From Kutzneria buriramensis (GTDB taxonomy: Bacteria; Actinomycetota; Actinomycetes; Mycobacteriales; Pseudonocardiaceae), in assembly GCF_043575855.1 (NCBI RefSeq), contig NZ_CP144375.1:806001-870000 (forward strand): 64,000 bases of DNA, written 5' to 3'. Position numbers and translations under genes: made by a program. Positions 8,925 through 16,462 of this stretch are shown in pieces (within the stretch, counting starts at the first letter, position 1; every line of letters begins with the position of its first letter). The notes beneath the pieces were generated by a model. The model was not told where the DNA came from. It saw only the letters and a program-made list of their open reading frames with translations, and did no database searches.

Positions 8925-9842
8925 TCAGCGCTCCTTCCGCTGGCCGCGCAGCTGCACGGCGTAGGCGATGACCGCCGTGATCACGCCCATCACGATCGCG
9001 ACGGTGGCCGAGTAGTTGTACTGCTGGCCGCCGAAGGACAGGTTGTAGGCGTACATGTTCGGCGTGAAGTAGGTGGTGATCACGTTGGGCGCCAGGGTGC
9101 GCAGGATGTTGGGCTCGTTGAACAGCTGGAAGCTGCCGATGATGGAGAAGATGGTGGCGACCACGATCGCGCCGCGGATGGCCGGCAGCTTGACGCTGAC
9201 GATCGTGCGCAGCGCGCCGGCGCCGTCGATGGCGGCGGCCTCGATCTGGTCGGGCGGAACCACCTTGAGCGCCGAGTAGAAGATCAGCATGTTGTAGCCG
9301 ACGAACTCCCACGTCACGATGTTGCCGATGGACGTGAGGATCCAGTTGACGGACAACGGTTCCACCGCGTCGCGACCGAGCAGGTGGTTGAGGTCGGCGG
9401 CCAGTCCGAAGTGGTCGCCGTAGATGAAGCCCCACATCAGCACGGCCACCACGCCGGGCACCGCGTACGGCAGGAAGATCACCATCCGGAAGAAGCCGGC
9501 GGCGTGCAGCCGGGCGCTGTCGATGGCGAAGGCCGCGACCAGGGCCAGCAGCAGCATGATCGGCACCTGAACGGCCAGGAACAGCAGCACCCGGCCGAAC
9601 GCCTCCCAGAACTTGGGGTCGCCCAGCGCCTGGGTGTAGTTGCCGAGGCCGACGAACACCGTGCCGCCGAAGAACGCCTGGTCGCGGAAGAGGCTCAGGC
9701 CGAAGGCGTAGACCAGCGGGGCCACGAACGTCAGCGCGAACACCGCCGCGAACGGGGCCACGAACGCCCAGCCGCGCCGGTGGTGGCGCCGGGTGAGCGC
9801 GCGGGCCGGCCGTGACCGCGCCGGCATCGCCGTGGACGTCAT
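8925..9842 (-). CDS. Sugar ABC transporter permease (MalF-type)
   Basis: 305 residues, six transmembrane helices after a basic, Arg-rich N terminus (about 25 residues). The EAA motif is visible as QIEAAAIDGAGALRTIVSVKLPAIRG. First gene of the five-gene sugar operon. Its start codon lies about 18 bp from a LacI-type operator (9861-9874), so the operon is very likely repressed by the divergently encoded LacI protein. Confidence 0.92.
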   Translation of the reverse strand: MTSTAMPARSRPARALTRRHHRRGWAFVAPFAAVFALTFVAPLVYAFGLSLFRDQAFFGGTVFVGLGNYTQALGDPKFWEAFGRVLLFLAVQVPIMLLLALVAAFAIDSARLHAAGFFRMVIFLPYAVPGVVAVLMWGFIYGDHFGLAADLNHLLGRDAVEPLSVNWILTSIGNIVTWEFVGYNMLIFYSALKVVPPDQIEAAAIDGAGALRTIVSVKLPAIRGAIVVATIFSIIGSFQLFNEPNILRTLAPNVITTYFTPNMYAYNLSFGGQQYNYSATVAIVMGVITAVIAYAVQLRGQRKER

Positions 9843-9860
9843 CGTCCCTCCGGATCGAAA

Positions 9861-9909
9861 TGTTTACGTCAACATGAGGTGCGGCGAGGCTAACTTGTTG
9901 ACGTAAACA
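9861..9909. promoter_or_regulatory. Twin LacI-type operators between the sugar operon and lacI-family gene
   Basis: TGTTTACGTCAACA (9861-9874) and its exact reverse complement TGTTGACGTAAACA (9896-9909) lie in opposite orientation, separated by 21 bp. Each is a near-palindrome around the central CG typical of LacI/GalR operators. One faces the permease gene and one faces the regulator, consistent with joint repression and autoregulation. Confidence 0.85.
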
Positions 9910-9941
9910 TGTCTAGAGTCGCTGTCGGAGGGGATGAGCCA

Positions 9942-10970
9942 GTGCGACAGAGTTCGGGCCAGCGCGGCCGGGGGCCGTCCATGGCCGACGTGGCGCGGGA
10001 GGCCGGCGTGTCCGGGCAGACCGTGTCGCGGGTGGCCAACGGCCGGACGAACGTGGACGCCGACACCCGGGAGCGGGTGCTCGACGCCATGCGCCGGGTC
10101 GGCTACCGGCCCAACAGCGCCGCCCGCGCCCTGCGCAACGGCCGGTTCCGCACCATCGGCGTGATCATCTCCTCGCTGTCCACCTTCGGCAACAGCCGCA
10201 CCCTGGACGCCATCGCCGGGGCCGTCGCCGACGAGGGCTTCTCCATCGTGCTGATGACCGTGCCGCGGCACACCCAGGGCGAGGTCGCCGGGGCGTTCAG
10301 CCGGCTCAACGAGCAGGCCGTGGACGGCGTGATCATCCTGATCGAGCAGCACCAGCTGGACCAGAGCGAGATCGAGCTGCCGGCGGGGCTGCCCGTGGTG
10401 GTGATCGACTCCAATGCGCGGTACCCCTCCCCGGTGATCGACACCGCCCAGGCCGAGGGCGCAGCGTCGGCCACCCGGCACCTGCTGGAGCTGGGACATG
10501 CCACCGTCTGGCACATCGCCGGCCCGCCCCAGTCCTACGCCGCCGAGCGCCGGCTCAAGTCCTGGCAGGCGACCCTGGAGGCGGCCGGCCGGCCCGTGCC
10601 GCCGGTGCTGATCGGCGACTGGTCGGCGGATTCCGGCTACGAACACGGCCAGCGGCTCGCCGCCGATCCCTCCGTCACCGCCGTCTTCGCCGCCAACGAC
10701 CAGATGGCGCTGGGAGTCCTCCGCGCCCTGCACGAGGTCGGCCGCCGGGTGCCAGACGACGTCAGCGTGGTCGGATTCGACGACATGGCCGAGGCCGCGA
10801 ACTTCTGGCCGCCGCTCACCACCGTCCACCAGTCCTTCGACGACGTCGGCCGGCACGCCGTCGCCGCCCTCGTCGGCGAGATCGCCACCGGGCAGCCGGA
10901 ATCCACGTTGATCCACGTCCCGACCGAGCTGGTGGTCCGGTCCAGCACCGCGCCGCCGCTCAGCCGGTGA
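9942..10970 (+). CDS. LacI-family repressor of the sugar operon
   Basis: 342 residues from GTG 9942, which has GGAGGGG 8 nt upstream. An ATG at 9909 is in frame but lies in the operator and lacks a ribosome site; starting there would give 353 residues. The N-terminal DNA-binding domain (MADVAREAGVSGQTVSRVANG, hinge RPNSAARAL) is canonical. The C-terminal half is a periplasmic-binding-protein-like sensor (GVIISSLSTFGN; FAANDQMALGVLRALHEVG; DDVSVVGFDDM). It should bind the twin operators at 9861-9909 and release them on binding a sugar from the GH35/GH5 pathway. The 3' end overlaps the convergent TauE gene by 11 bp. Confidence 0.93.
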   Translation: MRQSSGQRGRGPSMADVAREAGVSGQTVSRVANGRTNVDADTRERVLDAMRRVGYRPNSAARALRNGRFRTIGVIISSLSTFGNSRTLDAIAGAVADEGFSIVLMTVPRHTQGEVAGAFSRLNEQAVDGVIILIEQHQLDQSEIELPAGLPVVVIDSNARYPSPVIDTAQAEGAASATRHLLELGHATVWHIAGPPQSYAAERRLKSWQATLEAAGRPVPPVLIGDWSADSGYEHGQRLAADPSVTAVFAANDQMALGVLRALHEVGRRVPDDVSVVGFDDMAEAANFWPPLTTVHQSFDDVGRHAVAALVGEIATGQPESTLIHVPTELVVRSSTAPPLSR

Positions 10971-11655
10971 TCCCCCGCCACACCGCGAACACCCCGCCCG
11001 CGGCGGCCACCAGCAGGATGAGTTGACGGGTGCGGCCGGCCGGCAGCAGCTTGGCGACGAGGCTGCCGACCAGCCAGCCGGCCACCAGGCTCAGTGCGGC
11101 CCACCAGTCGATCGCCGGCCCGCCGATGGACACCAGCGTCGCGATGTTGAGTGTGATGCCGAAGACCTGAAGCGTCGGCCGGATCGATCGCTCCGGCCAC
11201 CGGGCGTTGACGGCGTAGAGCGCGGCGACCGGGCCGGACATGCCGCCGAGCACGTTCATCAGCGCACTGGTGCCGCCGGCCATGATCACACCGCCGACGC
11301 CTCGCAGCCGATCCAGCCGCAGGCCGAGCGCGAGCGCGGCTGCCGAGGCCAAGGTGGTGACGCCGGCGCCGATCGTCACCACGTTCTTGTCGGCGTCGCG
11401 TAACAGCCACACCAGCAGCGGCGCCAACACAACCCCAGGCGCGGCGAGCAGCAGTCCGTCACGCAGCTTGACGTCGCGCCAGGTCGGCACGAGGATCGCC
11501 AGACTGACCACAGTGGACAGTGTCACGATCAGCCGCAGCCCGTCGGCCTGCCCGAGGGCGGCGATCAGCACCGGCCCGCAGATCAGCGCGAACCCGAAGC
11601 CCGCAACCGATTGCGCGACCGCGCCGGCGCCGACCGCCAACAGGACGATCATCAC
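10960..11655 (-). CDS. TauE/SafE-family sulfite/sulfonate exporter-like membrane protein
   Basis: 231 residues with about eight transmembrane segments in two halves. The first half carries the family-like GAVAQSVAGFGFALICGPVL, and the second NVLGGMSGPVAALYAVN. This family exports sulfite, sulfoacetate or related anions. GTG 11655 and ATG 11652 are both possible starts; no strong ribosome site is seen. It lies next to the sulfotransferase gene (12 bp gap, same strand) and near the CysD/CysNC genes, which fits a role in sulfur anion handling, but that link is an inference. Confidence 0.82.
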   Translation of the reverse strand: MMIVLLAVGAGAVAQSVAGFGFALICGPVLIAALGQADGLRLIVTLSTVVSLAILVPTWRDVKLRDGLLLAAPGVVLAPLLVWLLRDADKNVVTIGAGVTTLASAAALALGLRLDRLRGVGGVIMAGGTSALMNVLGGMSGPVAALYAVNARWPERSIRPTLQVFGITLNIATLVSIGGPAIDWWAALSLVAGWLVGSLVAKLLPAGRTRQLILLVAAAGGVFAVWRGITG

Positions 11656-11667
11656 CGCGCCAGTGTC

Positions 11668-12828
11668 TCACCGGCCGTGCGCCCCCAGGTAGTCGGCGAA
11701 ACGCTCGTCCACCTCCTCGCCGGTCAATCCGAAGTCCGACAACAGGTAGCGATGGGCCGGCCGGCGCTGGCCCGAGGAGTTGTCCGCGTGCATCGCCGCC
11801 ATCGCGGATTCCGCACGTTCGGTCAGCGTCAGTCCGAAATGCGCGTAGATCGCCCGCACCGTCCCCATCGGATCGCCCACGAGATCGTCGTAGTGCACGT
11901 CGAAGAACTGCGCCGGATCGTGCTTGGCGCGGTCGGCGGTGAACCGCTCCAGGCCGCGGGCCCACAACTCGAACTGGTCCCGGCCGACGACTTCGCCGTC
12001 GAACACGGTCGACCAGCCGGCGCTGGCCTGCTGGTTCAGGCTGCACACCGACGCGATGGCCACCCGCGGCGACCGGTGCGTCTGGATCACCAGCGCGTCC
12101 GGGTACACGGCCAACAGGGCGTCGAGGGCGAACAGGTGGCTGGGATTCTTGAGCACCCATCGGCGATCGCGGTCGGGCAGCCCGATCAGCTGGAGGTTGC
12201 GGCGGTGCCGGCGGTACGCGCCGGTCCAGTCCTGGCCGTCCAGCCAGGCCGAGTAGGTCGGCAGGTGGGCCAGGCACTCGTACGAGATCGACCGCATCGA
12301 CTGGCGCAGCAGCTGCCAGCACTCCTCCACCTCGTCGGCGGACATGTAGTGCAGCCCCATGAACTCCGGGTGCTCCACGTGATGCCGGCGATAGTTCTCC
12401 TCGATCGCCTGGAACACCGGGTTGCCGGCCCACGTCTCCCGCGGCGGCCGCGGCTGCGGCACCTCGGTGAGCCACACCTGGAGGCCCTGGTGCGCCGGAT
12501 CCGCGCTGAGCAGGCGATGCAGCGCGGTGGTGCCGGTGCGGGGCAGGCCGGTCACGAAGATCGGCCGCTCGATCGGCACCTCGGCGTGCTCCGGATGCTG
12601 CCGCCACGCGGCCTCGCTGACCAGCCGGGCCACCAGCGCGCCCCGGAGGAAACTGCGCATCACCTTGTTGCCCAACGGAGTCAGCCGCGCGTCGCGGGCG
12701 TAGGACTCCAGCAGCACCGCGAGGCCGTCGCGGTAGTCGTCGTCGCCGAACTCCTCGAGTCCGGTGATCTTCGTCGCCGACGCGTGCAGATCCTCGACGG
12801 TGCCGACACTCTCCCGTCCGACGATCAT
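11668..12828 (-). CDS. PAPS-dependent sulfotransferase
   Basis: 386 residues. The 5'-phosphosulfate loop is PIFVTGLPRTGTTALHRLLSAD (about residues 89-110), and the 3'-phosphate-binding region is VIQTHRSPRVAIASVCSLN. The C terminus (YDDLVGDPMGTVRAIYAHFGL) is typical of the broad sulfotransferase family of actinomycetes. It transfers sulfate from PAPS to a hydroxyl or amine of an unknown acceptor. Four bases separate it from the DUF1254/DUF1214 gene upstream. Dedicated PAPS-forming genes (cysD, cysNC) lie 2.7 kb away, so supply and use of PAPS are encoded together. Confidence 0.9.
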   Translation of the reverse strand: MIVGRESVGTVEDLHASATKITGLEEFGDDDYRDGLAVLLESYARDARLTPLGNKVMRSFLRGALVARLVSEAAWRQHPEHAEVPIERPIFVTGLPRTGTTALHRLLSADPAHQGLQVWLTEVPQPRPPRETWAGNPVFQAIEENYRRHHVEHPEFMGLHYMSADEVEECWQLLRQSMRSISYECLAHLPTYSAWLDGQDWTGAYRRHRRNLQLIGLPDRDRRWVLKNPSHLFALDALLAVYPDALVIQTHRSPRVAIASVCSLNQQASAGWSTVFDGEVVGRDQFELWARGLERFTADRAKHDPAQFFDVHYDDLVGDPMGTVRAIYAHFGLTLTERAESAMAAMHADNSSGQRRPAHRYLLSDFGLTGEEVDERFADYLGAHGR

Positions 12829-12832
12829 CGCC

Positions 12833-14029
12833 TCAGCCCAGCATCCGGTCGGCGACGGCGGCCCGGCGCGCGGCGATCCGCGCGGCGTACTCCTGCGGCG
12901 TGACCCGCGCCTGCTCGTGGAACGGCAGCCGGTCCGGGAGTTCGTCCACCTTCACCACCTCCACCTCGGGCCCGTCCTCGCGGGTCAGCTGCCTGGACAG
13001 TCGCTGCCACCGGATCTGGAGATAGCCGCGGGCGTGGCCGGTGCACTCCAACCAGTTGGCCAGCCCGGGATCGCGCTCGGCGACGACGAACCGGATCTTG
13101 CCGTCCGGGTCGATCCGCGCCTGGTCGGCGGTGAGGCTGGTCTGGTGGTTGATGTAGTCCAGCGACACGTACCACATGCTGCCGAGCTGGAAGCCCTGAT
13201 ACGGCGCGTCCGACGCCGGCACGGTGACGATCATGGCCTGGTCCTCGGCGAGGTCGTAGTGGCCGACCGAGGAGAACTGGGTGCTCAGCCCGCCGGGCGT
13301 GGCCCGCGGCTCGGTCATCGTGTTGACCGGCAGCTTGAGGTAGAACCACTCGGGGAAGGCGAGGAACGTCCGCAGCCGGCTGAGCAGGATCTTGCCGGCG
13401 ACGCCGTACCGTTTGGTGAGCACGTCTCGGGTCAGCGGCGGCGGCGCGTCGGTCGCGCCGGTCCGGTGGATGCGGATCTTGCCGGGCTGCTCGGCGTCCC
13501 AGTCGCTGAACACCTCCCGGACGACAAGCATCGCCGACCCGGGCCCGAGCGTGAAGTAGTTCGGGCCGGGATTCGCTTTCGCCGGCCCGAATCGCAGCTC
13601 GAAGGCGCCGTCGTCGCCGATCTCGATCGCCCGGTCGTCGAACGCGGTCAGGCTGTCCGGCACGTCGACCGGGGAGTAGTCCCCGTTGAGCACCTGGAAG
13701 CTCAGGTCGGCGGTGCTCCCCCGCCGGCCCGTCACCACGTACTCGCGGTCGTCGCGCAGATAGGCGTGGAAGTAGAGGGTGTCCGGGTTGTCCAGGCCCA
13801 GCTTGGTGTACGGGCCGGTGGACCGGACGAAGTACGGGAAGTCGCGCTGGTAGGCCCAGGCCAGTTGCAGCGACGCCCGGATGCTGCCGGCGAGGTAGTC
13901 GTAGCCCTCGACGAGGTCCTGCTCGGTCCGGATGTGCGGGGCGTCGGCGATGACCTTCTCCGCCTCGACGACGGCGTCCGCGAACGGCTGGGTGAGCACG
14001 GGGGCGACTCCCTTGACGCCTCGGGGCAT
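12833..14029 (-). CDS. DUF1254/DUF1214-type protein
   Basis: 398 residues from ATG 14029. The central part (YFHAYLRDDREYVVTGRRG, then SFQVLNGDYSPVDVPDSL) and the later beta-rich part resemble the DUF1254 plus DUF1214 proteins common in mycobacteria and other actinomycetes; their reaction is unknown. No signal peptide is seen. An upstream in-frame start would run back through the palindrome at 14077-14090, so 14029 is preferred. It is the first gene of an operon with the sulfotransferase and faces the IclR gene. An 8-bp inverted repeat covers its start codon. Confidence 0.75.
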   Translation of the reverse strand: MPRGVKGVAPVLTQPFADAVVEAEKVIADAPHIRTEQDLVEGYDYLAGSIRASLQLAWAYQRDFPYFVRSTGPYTKLGLDNPDTLYFHAYLRDDREYVVTGRRGSTADLSFQVLNGDYSPVDVPDSLTAFDDRAIEIGDDGAFELRFGPAKANPGPNYFTLGPGSAMLVVREVFSDWDAEQPGKIRIHRTGATDAPPPLTRDVLTKRYGVAGKILLSRLRTFLAFPEWFYLKLPVNTMTEPRATPGGLSTQFSSVGHYDLAEDQAMIVTVPASDAPYQGFQLGSMWYVSLDYINHQTSLTADQARIDPDGKIRFVVAERDPGLANWLECTGHARGYLQIRWQRLSRQLTREDGPEVEVVKVDELPDRLPFHEQARVTPQEYAARIAARRAAVADRMLG

Positions 14030-14051
14030 CGGTACAAATATGGACCGATGC
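14026..14051. promoter_or_regulatory. 8-bp inverted repeat over a start codon (possible IclR operator)
   Basis: GCATCGGT (14026-14033) and ACCGATGC (14044-14051) are perfect arms with a 10-nt AT-rich spacer. The left arm includes the ATG of the DUF1254 gene. Position between divergent genes suggests regulator binding, perhaps by the IclR protein encoded next to it. Confidence 0.55.
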
Positions 14052-14076
14052 GGTACAGAACGCAGCACAGCCAGGC

Positions 14077-14090
14077 TAGAACGCGTTCTA
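14077..14090. promoter_or_regulatory. Perfect 14-bp palindrome, KstR-like site 1
   Basis: TAGAACGCGTTCTA is fully self-complementary and fits the published KstR consensus TnnAACnnGTTnnA of actinobacterial sterol-lipid regulons. It lies 47 bp from the DUF1254 start and 10 bp before the IclR start. Similar sites occur at 15506-15519 and 20545-20558. Confidence 0.7.
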
Positions 14091-14100
14091 GGCGTTGGCA

Positions 14101-15000
14101 ATGGTGAGCCGGCAGTCGCCGCCGACCGACCGGGTCGTCGCGGTGCTGGACTTCATGGTCGCCCGCCGCGGCGAGCGCTTCGGCCTGTCCGAACTCGCCC
14201 GCGGCGTCGGCCTGGCCAAGCCCACCTGCCTGGGCATCGTGACCGCGCTGACCCGCGGCGGCTACCTGGTGCACGACGCCGTGACCAAGGCGTACGGGCT
14301 GGGGCCGGCGCTGATCGCCGCCGGCCGGGCGGCCCAGAACGACTTCACGGCGTCGGCGCTGGCCCGACCCGAGCTGGTGGAGTTGAGCGCCCGCTACGAC
14401 ACCGTGTGCGCGGCGTCCGCCGTGGTCGGCGAGCAGATCATGGTGCTGGAACGCACCGGTCCGACGCGGGCCGCCGCCACGATCAAGGTCGGCCAGACCT
14501 ATCCGTTCGCGCCGCCGGTGGGCCTGATGTACGTGCTGTGGGGCGGCGACCGGGCCCTGGACGAGTGGCTGGCCCGGCCGCCGACGCTGCCGTCCCGGAT
14601 CGACCGCGCGCACCTGCGGCAGGTCGTCGACGAGTGCCGGGAACGGGGCTATCTGGTGGAAAGCCTGTCCCCCGCCGGCCTGCGGCTGCACTCGCTGATG
14701 GCCGGCGTCGCCGCGTACGACCTGCCGGCGCAGGTGCGCGACCTGGTCGGCGAGATGGTGTCCAGCCTCGGCGAGCGGGTGTACCTCGGCGCGGACCTCG
14801 CCACCCGGCGCAGACATCCCGTGAGCCTGATCGCGGCGCCGACGTTCGACGCCGACGGCGCCCAGGAACTCGTGCTCACCCTGTACGTCGGCGGCGCCCT
14901 CACCGGCGCCGAGATCGCCCGGCGCGGCAACGCGCTCGCGGCCGCCGCCGACGCGGTCACCGAGCAGGTCAGCGGGCGGCGGCCCACCGGTTGGCGGTGA
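14101..15000 (+). CDS. IclR-family transcriptional regulator
   Basis: 299 residues from ATG 14101 (a TTG at 14095 is less likely). The N-terminal winged helix is FGLSELARGVGLAKPTCLGIVTALTRGGYLV; the C-terminal effector domain follows, with QIMVLERTG and TIKVGQTYPFAPPVG in the usual places. It is divergent from the DUF1254-sulfotransferase operon, which it probably controls. The palindrome at 14077-14090 ends 10 bp before the ATG, leaving almost no leader. The 3' end overlaps the convergent SnoaL-like gene by 32 bp. Confidence 0.88.
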   Translation: MVSRQSPPTDRVVAVLDFMVARRGERFGLSELARGVGLAKPTCLGIVTALTRGGYLVHDAVTKAYGLGPALIAAGRAAQNDFTASALARPELVELSARYDTVCAASAVVGEQIMVLERTGPTRAAATIKVGQTYPFAPPVGLMYVLWGGDRALDEWLARPPTLPSRIDRAHLRQVVDECRERGYLVESLSPAGLRLHSLMAGVAAYDLPAQVRDLVGEMVSSLGERVYLGADLATRRRHPVSLIAAPTFDADGAQELVLTLYVGGALTGAEIARRGNALAAAADAVTEQVSGRRPTGWR

Positions 15001-15445
15001 TCTTGAAGCCCGGTATGTCCGCGAACGTGGACATCGCCTCGTAGGTGCGGTCGTAGCCGGTGTGGCTGATCCGCCACACGCCGTCCTCGCCTCGGCGGTA
15101 GCGGTCCTCGTAGAACGCGGAGCCCTGGATCACCACCTTGCGCTCGGTCGCGATCACCGTGTCCAGCATGTTCCAGGTGCCGGTCGCCTCGTCGCCGTCG
15201 ACGTCGATCTCGGACTGGGCGGCGAAGTGCACGGTGATCACCTCCGGCCCCAGCCGGCGGCTCATGTACGTGGCGATCTCCTCCCGGCCGGCCAGCGCGA
15301 TCCGGTCCCCGTACACCGGGGTGCCGTAGTCGGCGGTGGCGTCGACGGTCAGCGTCAGGGCGAACTCGGTCCAGCGCTTGAGGTCGAGGCTGCGCAGGTA
15401 GCGGTGTTTGAGCCGGCGGATCTCCTCGAGCGCGATCAGGTCCAT
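14969..15445 (-). CDS. SnoaL-like (NTF2-fold) small protein
   Basis: 158 residues from ATG 15445, which follows AGAGGAGG. The N-terminal helix (ALEEIRRLKHRYLRSLDLKRW) and the ending (WRISHTGYDRTYE) match SnoaL_4/NTF2-like proteins, which include cyclases, isomerases and hydrolases acting on small hydrophobic molecules. The 3' end overlaps the IclR gene by 32 bp on the opposite strand. It is divergent from cysD, with KstR-like site 2 between them, so it may belong to the same regulon. Confidence 0.82.
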   Translation of the reverse strand: MDLIALEEIRRLKHRYLRSLDLKRWTEFALTLTVDATADYGTPVYGDRIALAGREEIATYMSRRLGPEVITVHFAAQSEIDVDGDEATGTWNMLDTVIATERKVVIQGSAFYEDRYRRGEDGVWRISHTGYDRTYEAMSTFADIPGFKITANRWAAAR

Positions 15446-15505
15446 CGGGGTCCTCCTCTGGCGGAAGTGGCGCCGTCCAGGTTCCGCCTTCGGTTGACCG
15501 AGAAC

Positions 15506-15519
15506 AAGAACCTGTTCTA
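15506..15519. promoter_or_regulatory. KstR-like site 2 (SnoaL/cysD intergenic)
   Basis: AAGAACCTGTTCTA matches 13 of the 14 constraint positions of the TnnAACnnGTTnnA pattern and contains the inverted repeat AGAAC-CT-GTTCT (15507-15518). It is 60 bp from the SnoaL-like start and 31 bp from the cysD start, so it could control both. Confidence 0.6.
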
Positions 15520-15550
15520 ATTTCCTTCCGACGGGAAGGGCGGGTCGAAC

Positions 15551-16462
15551 GTGACCACTGCATACGAACTGTCCCCGCTGCGGATGCTGGAAGCCGAGTC
15601 GGTGCACGTGCTGCGCGAGGTCGCGGCGACCTTCGAGCGTCCGACGCTGCTGTTCTCCGGCGGCAAGGACTCCGTGGTGCTGCTTCACCTGGCGGCCAAG
15701 GCTTTCTGGCCGGCGCCGGTGCCGTTCCCGGTGATGCACGTGGACACCGGCCACAACTTCGACGAAGTGCTGGAGTTCCGCGACCGCGCGGTCGCGAGGT
15801 TCGGCGTGCGCCTGGTGGTCGCCGCCGTCCAGGACGACATCGACGCCGGCCGAGTCGTCGAGGAGACCGGGCCGCGAGCCAGCCGGAACCGGTTGCAGAC
15901 CGTGACACTGCTGCGGGGCATCGCCGAGAACGGCTTCGACGCCGCGTTCGGCGGCGCGCGGCGCGACGAGGAGAAGGCGCGCGCCAAGGAGCGGGTGTTC
16001 AGCTTCCGTGACGAGTACGGGCAGTGGGATCCGCGCAACCAGCGGCCCGAGCTGTGGAACCTGTACAACGGGGCGCACCGCAAGGGCGAGCACATCCGCG
16101 TGTTCCCACTGTCCAACTGGACCGAACTGGACATCTGGCGGTACATCCGGGCCGAAGGCGTCGAACTCCCGTCGCTGTACTACGCCCACCGGCGTCCGGT
16201 GTTCCATCGGGACGGAATGTTGTTGGCACACAGTCGGTTCATCGAGTTGCTGGAGGGCGAGGAGCCGTTCGAGGCCTCGGTGCGGTTCCGCACCGTCGGC
16301 GACGCCACCTGCACCGGGTGCGTGGAATCCACCGCCGCCAGCGCGGACGCGGTGCTCGCCGAGGTCGCCGCCAGCCGGATCACCGAGCGCGGGGCGACCC
16401 GTGCCGACGACCGGATTTCCGAGGCCGGTATGGAGGATCGCAAGAAGGAGGGGTACTTCTGA
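15551..16462 (+). CDS. cysD: Sulfate adenylyltransferase subunit 2 (CysD)
   Basis: 303 residues. The PP-loop SGGKDS (LLFSGGKDSVVLLHLAAKAF, about residues 36-55) binds ATP for adenylation of sulfate to APS. Further CysD signatures are HVDTGHNFDEVLEFRD, FGGARRDEEKARAKER and FPLSNWTELDIWRYI. The C terminus KKEGYF is typical. GTG 15551 is the start. The stop overlaps the start of cysNC by one base (TGATG), and the two products form the ATP sulfurylase. No cysH or sulfite reductase gene lies nearby, so the pathway here stops at PAPS, consistent with supplying the sulfotransferase at 11668-12828. Confidence 0.95.
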   Translation: MTTAYELSPLRMLEAESVHVLREVAATFERPTLLFSGGKDSVVLLHLAAKAFWPAPVPFPVMHVDTGHNFDEVLEFRDRAVARFGVRLVVAAVQDDIDAGRVVEETGPRASRNRLQTVTLLRGIAENGFDAAFGGARRDEEKARAKERVFSFRDEYGQWDPRNQRPELWNLYNGAHRKGEHIRVFPLSNWTELDIWRYIRAEGVELPSLYYAHRRPVFHRDGMLLAHSRFIELLEGEEPFEASVRFRTVGDATCTGCVESTAASADAVLAEVAASRITERGATRADDRISEAGMEDRKKEGYF

